From positions 85,647,042 through 85,711,041 of the forward strand of contig OY979716.1 in assembly GCA_963855995.1 (NCBI GenBank): a DNA stretch of 64,000 nt, in the 5' to 3' direction. Below, piece by piece: positions 55,312-64,000 of this stretch. Position numbers and translations under genes: made by a program. Under the pieces are notes generated by a model. It was not told where the DNA came from. It ran no database searches and saw nothing but the letters and a program-made list of their open reading frames with translations. Numbering within the stretch: position 1 is the first letter of the stretch; each line of letters begins with the position of its first letter. This DNA is from Muricea muricata (taxonomy: Eukaryota > Cnidaria > Anthozoa > Malacalcyonacea > Plexauridae).

Positions 55312-56060
55312 AGGCATTGCAAAGCTATGCAAAGAGATTGAGGACCTTCGTTTAATGGTCATGAATTTAAGAAATACACCTGTGAGAAAGGATTCAAACA
55401 TAAACCGGGGAAACCTAGACATCTGAGAGGAAATGGTGAAGCCAAGACATTTATGCAAAACCTGAAGAAGATGAAAAGAATTGAGCAAGAGGGGAAGCAA
55501 TACCACATCCGTATCGAAGGAATGTTAGAAGCTTCTCATGCTACACCACATCCTGCTACAAGGAAAAGTCTGTACGAATTGATGTTCGGGAGGAAGATGC
55601 GACTTGGAATTTTACTAGAGATTTCAAAGTTTCTAAGGATGGAAATTATGATGAAGTTAGATGAAATGATGCTGAATATAAGTTGAAGTCTAAAAGAAAT
55701 CGCAACAAGCGTAGAAACGTGAAGAAGTCCACAATTTCTGTTGGAGACAGAATTCACATGAAGAACAAACAGACATATCCACTTAGCCCAGTTGCAGGCA
55801 GAGTGACACAAGTGTGTGGAAATGCAGTAACTGCCCAGTTTGATGATGGCAGAATTTTCATGCAAGACAAGTCACACTTCAAAATACCAGAGACCCTGCA
55901 TTCGACAAGACGAGAAGACCCAGACGTATGAACCAAGTCTACACAAGATACACTCAATACAAGAAGAGATCATGAAAGAATGCGACATGCCGTGTGGGAT
56001 CAGATTGATCATGTGATGCAAAAGACGAGTTGATAGATACCGATATTGCCTACACTAGTG
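55312..56060 (+). pseudogene. Gypsy (Ty3) retrotransposon relic, part 2: integrase C-terminal region
   Basis: Resumes after the CACTA insertion. GPSFNGHEFKKYT and GNGEAKTFMQNLKKMKRI are end-of-integrase-core motifs, followed by HATPHPATRKSLYELMFGRK (55530-55590). A further frame (55683-55931, VGDRIHMKNKQTYPLSPVAG) is the post-integrase domain, with VTRSG...RPDRF near 56075. Compared with part 1 the middle of the integrase core is missing, so the copy also has an internal deletion. Stops and frameshifts throughout. Confidence 0.8.
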
Positions 56061-56329
56061 TCCAAAGACATCCCATTTACGTGACACGGAGTGGATGCGA
56101 AGTTCACAGACCTGATCGATTCCAAAATTGAGGAAAGAAATTGTTTTAAGAACAATTGAACTGTACTGTCATTATGATAATACACATTAAACATGATAAT
56201 ATATGATAAAAACAACCAAGAAGAAGTATATAAGCCCTAAACAACATTTTCATGTATATAATCTATAGTATAGGAGTTCATAATTAAACATTTCTTTGAG
56301 TACAAGCGTACTGTTTTCAATCTATAACA

Positions 56330-56990
56330 GAGATATATACAGCGAAATTAACATCAATTGATGGTAAATTTAATAAGGAGATCAAAAAGACTTTTGGAAT
56401 GGACTGTAATGTCACCTGGAAGATAAGATAGTGGTGGTCGTGTGCTATTTACCCAATCAATTATCAGCAACTCTGTGCACTTGACGTATTAAGACTAGCA
56501 AACACTCACGAGAATAATCAGCAAGGAGTTTATAAAGAATTTACGGAGCAGCTAGAGAGAAATGAAGCGAAGTAGTATCAAACAAGCTTGCCCTGAAAGG
56601 GTAACCATCCAACCTTGCCAACAAATGAAGCGAGCAGCAAGAGCAAATTTGAACTACTATTTCGGAGGTTGAAGACAAATGAGCTTTATGTGGAATACGA
56701 TGAAATCATTCAAGAGCAATTATAGCAAGGAGTGGTTAAACCTGCACCTGAGGCACCATCAGGAAAAGAGTTCTACATCCCCCACAAGGCAGTGGTAAAG
56801 AAGGAGGCAGAAAGCACAAAACTTCCAATAGTATATGATACATCTGCAAGAGAAGACATCACTAAACAGAATGTAAAGAGAATGACAGTGCTTCATTCAG
56901 TAGTAGTTTGAGAAATGTATGACATGGCATAGCACAGGCCACCAACCAAACCTAAAAATTCATTTTAACTAAGGGCTACAGCACTCTTGG
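56330..56990 (+). pseudogene. BEL/Pao relic: start of the reverse transcriptase region
   Basis: Frames joined across stops show HPTLPTNEASSKSKFELLFRRL, then LYVEYDEIIQEQL and GKEFYIPHKAVVKKEAESTK with LPIVYDTSARED (about 56590-56850). This is the protease-RT junction and RT N-terminus of BEL/Pao elements. It is truncated after about 56.9 kb and lies next to the gypsy relic without clear LTRs. Confidence 0.75.
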
Positions 56991-57299
56991 AGGCACAAGG
57001 CCCAGCCGACTGTGGTGTTAAATTTTGAGTTGTAAATCCTGATAACATGCGCACAAAGAGTGCTTGAAACATTTTAATATTCAGTTTGAATAAACCTTTA
57101 AAATATATGCATTTCAATTAAGAAACATTTTCTTAAAAAGGCTCAGTGTCAAAATAATTTAGGCCACACAATAAGAATGAATTCATCATTTATTAAAAAA
57201 CGAAACATTAAATAAAGTAGCTCTGTGAAGTGAGCCATTGAGTGCATGTGGTAAGAAAAACAACACAGAACATTTATAGTCAACAGTTTACTTACTGCT

Positions 57300-57990
57300 T
57301 TTCAGGATGTTCAATGTAATATTGCAGCTATTAAAGTAGGAAAATGGTTAATGTTGGCAACAATATTGCTTTGAACTTGAGTGCTGATCTGGCCTTGCTG
57401 TGGTCTGTCATCTTCGAGTTCTTGCCTTTGGTGTTCTGCAACCAATATTTTTTTTCGAAACTCACTAGAATATTTGAGGATTCCTTTTTTTTTGTCCAAA
57501 GTCTGCCTATCACACAGTAGAATTTCACACTTGATTCATTTCTGTGGTCCGAGGTTTACATGGTCCTGTGAATAGGAATCCCGGCAGCATCCAAAACTGT
57601 GACTGTAGTAGACTTCGCACAATGGTTGGTGTAAATTTGGCTATATTTTGCATCAGTTGAAATTTCTTTAATCATTGCTCCTATTTTGTTTACACCAATT
57701 GTACAGTTTTCAAACCATATTTTATTGCCCAAGGTAAAATTTCTCTTAGGTTTTTGAAAAAGAGGCACTGGTTTCAGATTTAAAACCACAAGAAGTTCTC
57801 AAAATATCCTACAGGACATGTGGATTTCTCTGTGCTGAGCATTTTTGGATTGCCTTTGTCAACTGCTTTATCTGCAAGCCTGCCTTCATGCTTTTTTGTG
57901 CTTTTGCTAACTGCCATTGATACATATTCGACGCCACTTGCATCTGTTTCAATCTTGAAGCTTTCTTTCTAAAATTATTGGGAATTTAAC
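57300..57990 (-). pseudogene. Crypton-like tyrosine recombinase relic (DUF3504-type)
   Basis: Minus-strand piece 57789-57556 reads IGVNKIGAMIKEIS, SQIYTNHCAKSTTVTVLDAA and, after a stop, SDHRNESSVKFY. These match the H-x-x-R, H and Y blocks of the Crypton-type recombinase/DUF3504 domain (one R is K here). Downstream a Gln-rich tail (EHQRQELEDDRPQQGQ) lies in other frames. The copy is decayed and its 5' part is missing. Confidence 0.6.
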
Positions 57991-58690
57991 CTATATGTTC
58001 TATTTACCTAACTTACATATTTCTGTCCCTTAAGGGCAGGACTGGAAGCAATAAAATCTTTATTGGTATGCCAATAATTCCTTTATCACTTCCTTCAATT
58101 AGCACTACATCTGGCAGATATCTTGTGGCGACGAGCTCCGTTTTCTGTGCTTCTACTTTATGCGATAACAACATCAGACTCATTTTGGAATAATTATGGC
58201 AGAGTGCGTATTGTGCAACACATACGCCAGTTTATTGATTTTGTACTAAATGAGTTAATAACTAACATAACAAATCATTAATGAAATGAATTGATTAACA
58301 GTTAACACAGAAAAGGTAGGGGTACTAACAATGCCACAAGTCTCCTTGGGTAGAGGAGACATACCCCACCCCATTGTCACAAGAGACCACCAGATGAACT
58401 ATAATATTAACCATGCAAGTAAAAAACTTGCAAGCAAAAAAGAATAACGAAAATCAACACAGACAACCTCGCTCATCTTGTTTAGCTCAGATAATGTTCA
58501 TGGCAGCCTAGAACAGTTCGTGCCCCTGCGTTGAACTGTCAAGAAGCCATGATGAACAATTCTAGAGTTCTGTTAGCCTTGCCCCTGCATCAGCGTCACA
58601 GAACCTTAGAAAGGAAACTGAGATGAATGGCAATAATATTAATAAAATGTAGAGAACTGCAAGGTTTTACCGCGACCATTTTAGAAAGCC
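57991..58690. other. Spacer without a supported gene
   Basis: About 700 bp between the Crypton-like relic and the 3' end of the YR retrotransposon. It may contain the terminal repeat of the latter (for example the gcccctgc-containing stretch near 58525-58590), but I could not pair it with another copy. Confidence 0.35.
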
Positions 58691-58719
58691 GAGCTTAGCA
58701 AACAAAATTGTGTGATGCA

Positions 58720-59690
58720 ACCACTATCAATCCCAAGCAGAATTACAGCCTCTGTTGCAACAATGCTTGTACGCAGGCCTGCTCTCCGGATATATTTACA
58801 GAAAGCATTGGTTTCCAACAACCTAATAGGCGGATTTGATCATCAGAGAAGCTGTTTTCGCTGCAAGGGTCACCGCACCAATGCGAAAACTGTGCCCTTT
58901 ATACTTGGCAGGATCCAAGCCACAAGTACGAAAAATTAATGCTAAATAATCAGTAAAAATTTGGCACAAGACAGCACGACCATCCTCTGTGCAAAAAAAC
59001 AGGACCATTAGAAAAACCACGACGTGAAAGATAGGCAAGCAAACTCTGCACTAGGCATACTTCAGAACGCCATTTTAAAGTTAGATCCAGCGCGCTGGTT
59101 GTAAGAGTGTTTAAAATTTTTAAATGTCAGTTTAAAGCCGACCATGTTACCTGAATTGTCAAGCAGTCGACCAGAAAATGGAGTGAAGGGTAGGAAGGGT
59201 TATGGGCATTCGAGTGTCTAAACGTGACTCAAGTTTACCATAACCCTTAAACATTTCAATCACCCAGAAAACCTTAGTGGGATCATGCACCCCGGCAAGG
59301 CGGTGACTATATCCCAGTGCAGAAGTATAAGTGTCGGCAGTCAAAGCTGTGTAATTGTGCTGAAACATGTAAGCGATAAACAAACCTAAATTTGAGGGCG
59401 AAATGGGCAAATGTGAACCGACGCAGAATGAAAAACAGTATAGGCAAACTGGGTATAGAGTTTCCAGGCCTGGCGATAAGTAGGGATAGATGATGGCTGC
59501 AAACTAGACTGAATTAATGTAGATGTTACAACTGCCAATGGTGTGGTAGTAGTGGAATCGGGATAGCTGTCAGCGTGGATTGTACACCCAGCTGCCTGAA
59601 CCTGGAAACCTGTTACCGAGACAAAGAATCTGCTAAAATGTTCTTGACACCAGGAACATACGTCCCCAAATAACAGAACACTAACCACAA
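58720..59690 (-). pseudogene. Tyrosine recombinase of the YR retrotransposon
   Basis: Would integrate a circular DNA copy. N-terminal core-binding domain at 59410-59159 (SNLGLFIAYMFQHNYTALTADTYTSALGYSHRLAG). Catalytic domain at 59110-58720: LLAYLSRRGFSNGP, then FTDYLALIFRTCGLDPAKY and GHSFRIGAVTLAA (the H-x-x-R block). The tyrosine block (NAFCKYIRRAG, about 58805-58775) is in a different frame, so a frameshift follows the HxxR block. An earlier frame break occurs near 59400. Family certain, copy inactive. Confidence 0.8.
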
Positions 59691-59813
59691 TCAGGTAAAA
59701 TTCTAAAATGGTGATATTAAATTTCTTTCAATCATCAGGCCACGCTCCAAAAAACCACTTTGAACCAAATATGCCCCCGTAGCCTAGACTACCGGCGGCG
59801 TCTGTGTATAAGT

Positions 59814-60725
59814 TTAAACTAAGCGAATCATTCCATGCATCATTAAGAAAAACGAGCGGCCATTAAAATCATCTAAAAAGGATTGCCAAAGTACGAGATC
59901 TGCTTTTGATGATTTATTTAGACGTATGAAATGGCGAGGGGATTTGACACCTCTCGTTAAATCAATAACACGACGTAAGAATGCCCGGCCTAGGACAACT
60001 ACCGAGCATGCAAAATTTAATAAACCAATTAGTGACTGAATTTCCTGCAAAGTAACTTTCTTGCACCTGAGAAAAGTTGAGACTAGTGTTTTGCATTTCT
60101 CAGTTTTGTCCAGAGGTAAATGGGCCTCCAAGCGTAAAGTGTCTAATTCAATCCCAGCAAATGCAAGAACATTCTCTGGGCTGACCATTTTCTCAGGTGC
60201 CATTGGGATGTCTAGGTAAGCGCAAAGTTACAAGAAACGATCAAGCTTAATGCAACACTGGTGAAAAGTAAGCGCGACCATAAGATAATCATCAAGAATG
60301 TTGATTAAATGCGGCATTGACAAATGTTTTTTGGCAACCCATTTAATAGCAGTGCTAAACATCTCGAAAGTGCGACACGATGACGCACATCCCATCGGCA
60401 TAACCCGGTCATAATAATATTTCCCTTGCAAAAAAATTCCCAAGAGGTCATAATCTCTGGGAAGAATAGGAATAATGTGAAAAGCACTTTTGATATCAGT
60501 TTTGGTCAGAAAACAACCTTGTCCTAATTGTTTGATCATAGTAAATGCGTCATCAACGCGAGCGTACTGTACAGATGTATCTTCAGTGGAAATACCATCA
60601 TTTACGGACGACCTACTAGGAAATGACAAATGATGAATTAAACGATATTCCCCAGAAGCTTTTTTAGGTACGACCCCTAAAGGTGACACACGAAAATTAG
60701 GAAGAGGTGGCCTATCGAAAGGCAT
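59814..60725 (-). pseudogene. Reverse transcriptase/RNase H of the YR retrotransposon
   Basis: RT at 60725-60231: VSPLGVVPKKASGEYRLIHH (finger), FLTKTDIKSAFHIIPI (motif A, catalytic D), YYYDRVMPMGCASSCRTFE (motif B) and INILDDYLMV (motif C with the DD pair). The frame shifts near 60230. The thumb/RNase H-like part is at 60203-59814 (FAGIELDTLRLEAHLPLDK, LIGLLNFACSVVVLGRAFLRR). RT core sequence is well preserved. Confidence 0.88.
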
Positions 60726-60917
60726 TCAAGGTGACCAACCGCTAATTCTTTCAAGATTTTAGCACTATTTCAGGATTTTTGTGTGTGGAAATAAGATTGT
60801 TTGCAAAAAATGAAATACAATCTCCCCAAAAATAGAGAGAAAAGCCAAATTTAAAGCCACTAGGCAAAATAGAAGTCAATGCCGAATCATATCCACATAA
60901 TAATGGGAACAATTTTC

Positions 60918-62130
60918 CTATTTGAACCGAAGTTGGTAGGGCGTGATTTTGGCAGCAGTTGGGGCTGGTTTAAGGGTGGACTGTGGGGGACGTAAATTAC
61001 ACCTTAGCATAGGGTAAACAGCAACACATTTAAAACATTGATGCTTGAAATTACAGCCTGAGCAATCAATTCCTCGGTGAAATTCATGACAAAAACCCTT
61101 GGGAACCAAGGATCCGACAGAAGACGATGGCATTTGAGCCTTGGAAACATGCATATTATAAAAATTTTGTGCCCTAATCCATAGTTCCCAATGTGTTGAC
61201 CCCAAGGAAATTCAGTAAAATTAGATTGGCGCAAGAGACGAAATTGTGTGTCAAAAAACGCCAATCCGCCCCATGCGCTACCAAATCACTCACAACTTCG
61301 CTATATTTCATAAATGCTGGTGCATCTATTCGAAATTGTGCAATATAAACTCCAACGAAAATTTGAAAAGCCGAAGTCCATGAATCAATGTTGGGCACGG
61401 CTTTCGGCTTTTGTGATGGTTCAATGGACAAAGTTGGTAAGGATGAACCGTGTGGTGAGCTCAAAGACAAATGATACCGGGTATCACCTGCCCCGGAGCC
61501 AAGTAAAATACCAAAATCAATAAATTCGTGAGCCCAAATTTTAGTTTTAATTTTGGGGCTCACGTTAGCATCAATCGTTACATTGACCAAATGGTAGTCG
61601 CCTGTGACAGTGCGCTACCTGACTCTACTATAGGCATTTCCACCAACTCTGTCGCTGCTGATGAACTTGACGGCAGCGGAGCAGAAGGACCAGTTCCTTG
61701 GATGGTTGCTAGAACAGCCTCTGATACGGCGGAGACAAAGCGCTGGAACGTGGCATCATTCAACGAACCAGAAAGATTATGCGCACCTTCAGCTGAAGTT
61801 GTGGCGGTTGGAGCTTTTTCAACAGAGGAGACAACACTGGCTGCTTGCCGTTGCGTCGTAGTGATCGAAGGAGTTCTTGGCCAGGACGATTGACGACGTG
61901 ACCGCGTTGGTTGTGGTTGTTGCTGAATTCTAGTGCTTGGACAAGTAGCAGGCATGCTGAAAGAAAAAACTAAAGAACGAGACAGGGAGACGTAGCATTG
62001 CAGGCGAGTAGATGGAAAGACATGGCAACGACTGTAATTAAATATAAAATAACCGTACGCAGATTTATGCATATACGGAGAAAACAAGATGCCCGCCATC
62101 AGTGTAGTAGAGAATATAATAACAGACACC
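60918..62130 (-). pseudogene. gag-like region of the YR retrotransposon
   Basis: Start likely at MPATCPSTRIQQQPQPTRSR (about 61955) with a Ser/Pro/Gln-rich, then Ala-rich N-terminus to 61578. Frame 61590-61174 carries the middle (WTSAFQIFVGVYIAQFRIDAP), a pattern seen before RT in cnidarian YR and related elements. Frame 61205-60918 ends with a zinc-finger-like CHEFHRGIDCSGCNFKHQCFKC. Three frames are needed, so it is broken. Role is presumed particle/nucleic-acid binding. Confidence 0.65.
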
Positions 62131-62229
62131 CAAAAAGTGAGTCACATGAAACCAGCAGAATAATCATGGCATACAGCGAAGGTAGCTGCAATTGATTATT
62201 CATCTAAATGCTGCATATAAAGTAATATA

Positions 62230-62811
62230 CAGGGTGTATAAAAAAAAGGTAATCGAACTTTGATGTGCTCTAGGGCATTCAATATTTAACATACAGAAAT
62301 AATTCTTACGTAGTTGGAAAGACCAGGCTTTTATCTTTTAATTGCAATCGTTTTATAAAATTTGAAGAAAAATCAAGCCAATACAAATGCGATAAAAATT
62401 GCAGGTCGAAATCGCATTTTTTCACTGTTGGGAGTTTATTGAAAATCTGTTGAAATTTAATCCCATTAGGGAATTAAATTACAAAATTAATTGACCAATT
62501 TTAGCTTAGGTAGTAAACTTCTAGCATTTTATTAGTGATGTTAATTGTTTCTCATGACAGATAAATGATTAATGAAATTTTCTTTTCTTATTCGCTGCCC
62601 TAATAATGCTCAGAGGTGGAAATATGCGATTTCGACCAGCTATTTTCATTTGATTCGTATTTGCCCAATCTTTCTTCAAATTTCACAAAAATGATGACAA
62701 TCGAAAGCTAAAAGCCTGGTCTTTCTACCTTCAAAAGAATGATTTCTGTAGATTGTATAATGAATGCGCTAGAGCACTGCAAAGTTCGATTACTTCTTTT
62801 TATACACCCTG
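62230..62811. mobile_element. mariner-type MITE, 582 bp, TA TSD
   Basis: TIRs CAGGGTGTATAAAAAAAAGG / CTTTTTATACACCCTG extend about 45 bp with the match continuing into aatcgaactttg and agcac. Flanked by TA (62228-62229, 62812-62813). The inner arms also pair (tcttcaaattt, gaccaggctttt). Non-coding. Confidence 0.85.
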
Positions 62812-62848
62812 TATAAGGGCGATCTGATAACAACATGCACCACTATCC

Positions 62849-63076
62849 CATAGAATAAGAAAACATAGAAGGGCCACTCAACTCAGCAGTGCAACATGTC
62901 ACCCTATCTTTATGCAGTTTACTGGCTGCCACCAGCCAGTTCAGCATTCCTATTGGCCAGAAAATGCAATTGACTGGCTGAGAAAATGCTAATAACGTGC
63001 GTAATGCGACATGCGCGGCTTCAAAAACTTCAAAGGCTCCGACGCGAGTGGCCCTTCTATGTATTCTTATTCTATG
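62849..63076. mobile_element. 228-bp MITE with 7-bp TSD (copy 2)
   Basis: CATAGAATAAGAAAACATAG at the left, inverted at the right (ATTCTTATTCTATG), flanked by actatcc (62842-62848, 63077-63083). It is the reverse-oriented partner of 51343-51570, with identical length and the same interior (gccagtcaattgc, tggccaatagga). Confidence 0.85.
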
Positions 63077-63083
63077 ACTATCC

Positions 63084-63509
63084 CACAATATATTGATATC
63101 AACTGTAGGCACCTGAAAACAATAAATTGCTCTATCCCACTTAGACATGCATTTTTTCGCACACAGGAACAACTAGTCATGTATAATGAATACGATACAG
63201 TATGATTATGACATGTGTTTTGCATATGACGCAAACGGTACAACTATTGATGGACAAGCTCTGTCAGATAAAAATTATATATAACGAGCCCTATTCATGA
63301 ATGTCCTTACACTGTGTTGAAAAAACCCAATGTTGACACTGCAACGTGGGCATTTGAAAACACTCATGTTTATCTAGCTTATACAACATAAAACGTGCAT
63401 GTGATACATATAGATTAACACATAGGCGGGAAAGCCAATAATAGCATATATAAAGTAGGACGAATATAAACGTGATGGGACGCACATAAAATTATAGGGT
63501 ATGACATAA
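63084..63509. other. Spacer, no gene recognised
   Basis: About 430 bp between the 228-bp MITE and the SGNH hydrolase ORF. It could be 5' untranslated sequence of the YR retrotransposon. Confidence 0.35.
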
Positions 63510-63981
63510 TCAGAGCATGGTGAGAGCTTTTAAAATAGCTCCATGATAGCTTCTGTATAAACAATACTGTTCCTGTGCATTACAGTGTACCCCGTCAGGA
63601 CAACAAAGGGCGATCTGAGCGATAAAATTCTTTATGCTCCCATAAGAATATATTATGCTTGTCAGCAAGGATAACTGACAGCTATTGGTGCAAAACTGCA
63701 GCTTTGGCATTAAAATTGTAATCGGGAGACCGAGTGCGAGGAATGTTACAGTTTATGACTTGACACACCCCAAAAACACGAACTTTATATTGATCGCGAA
63801 GTACTTGAGCTAGGTCGTCAATTTTAGAACCCACAACCTCGAGGCGAAGAGTAGAGAGATCATTTGTACCTAACTCTAGAATTACGTTATCTGGTTTATA
63901 TTTTAGAACCAAAGATAAATCATATGCATGTATTTTGTCGACAGTGCGGCCGCCTGTACCACACAAAGAAACATGCCCCAA
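63510..63981 (-). pseudogene. SGNH/GDSL-type hydrolase ORF of a retroelement (partial)
   Basis: Esterase-like domain often carried by YR and some LINE retrotransposons. Frame 63981-63682 has CGTGGRTVDKI (block II Gly region), VILELGTNDLSTL (block III G-x-N-D) and VRVFGVCQVINCN. A second frame (63710-63510) has CPDGVHCNAQEQY (block V D-x-x-H with catalytic His), followed by YRSYHGAILKAL, the usual tail. The nucleophile Ser block (GDS) should lie upstream and is not clearly visible before the window edge. One frameshift near 63690 breaks the copy. Confidence 0.75.
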
Positions 63982-64000
63982 TTCAGGTAAATGAAAATTA

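Larger units (their letters stand above)
58700..62130 (-). mobile_element. Tyrosine-recombinase retrotransposon (DIRS/Ngaro-like), decayed
   Basis: Minus-strand order: gag-like (62130-60918), RT/RNase H (60725-59814), tyrosine recombinase (59690-58720). Presence of a recombinase instead of an integrase defines the YR class. No methyltransferase domain is seen, which favours a Ngaro-type over a DIRS-type layout. An SGNH hydrolase ORF upstream on the same strand (63981-63510) may belong to it, since two MITEs now separate them. Several frameshifts. Confidence 0.8.

Overview
This window is eukaryotic, AT-rich and built almost entirely of transposable elements nested inside one another. I found no convincing single-copy host gene. 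The mix of families (piggyBac, hAT, BEL/Pao, gypsy, tyrosine-recombinase retroelements, a Crypton-like recombinase, CACTA, IS3EU-like transposons) and of transposon-borne proteins (HECT, alpha-kinase, BEN, SAM plus zinc knuckle) fits an invertebrate animal. A cnidarian, perhaps an anthozoan, is my best guess. That guess rests on remembered family resemblance, not on a database search.

Layout. 1-1.56 kb is a frameshifted piggyBac transposase and 2.08-3.48 kb a BEL/Pao integrase relic. 5.5-6.6 kb (-) is a decayed HECT-like gene, followed by a non-autonomous hAT element (6653-7667), a ~52-bp minisatellite (8.57-8.93 kb) and a decayed hAT/ZMYM1-like transposase (9.0-10.8 kb, -). A reverse-transcriptase relic begins at 12.6 kb, is cut at 14610 and resumes at 30560. 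It is interrupted by a 15.95-kb element (14611-30559) with 74-bp terminal inverted repeats (TIRs) and near-identical 9-bp flanks. Inside that element lie its own spliced, transposase-like minus-strand gene (28.9-25.7 kb), a 3.93-kb DD37E IS630/Tc1-like transposon (15266-19199) and a 4.65-kb IS3EU-like transposon (20021-24671).

A gypsy relic is likewise split, at 32467 and 55312, by a 22.8-kb CACTA/EnSpm element. The CACTA carries a BEN-domain gene (-) and a tnp2 transposase gene (+), head to head around a 318-bp gap at 48.4 kb. One BEN intron is invaded by a second, 11.7-kb IS3EU-like transposon (33858-45564). That transposon in turn holds a 1.4-kb relative of the 16-kb element's ends. From 55.3 kb on come gypsy, BEL/Pao and Crypton-like relics, then a tyrosine-recombinase retrotransposon (gag, RT/RNase H, recombinase; all -), two MITEs and an SGNH hydrolase ORF at the right edge.

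The main discovery is the shared plan of the two IS3EU-like transposons. Each has long TIRs (about 300 and 600-670 bp), begins TATG, is flanked by an exact 6-bp target-site duplication (TSD), and reads two genes inward, one from each TIR. One gene is a DDE integrase-type transposase. The other is a signalling enzyme: an alpha-kinase in the first element, and a ubiquitin-interacting-motif plus HECT E3 ligase in the second. In the first element the six-exon transposase reads through as exactly 425 codons. In the second the last eight HECT exons sum to exactly 551 codons and keep the catalytic cysteine. The DD37E transposon has the same two-gene convergent plan with a SAM/zinc-knuckle protein. 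These elements therefore look like carriers of accessory regulators that may be expressed from the TIRs together with the transposase.
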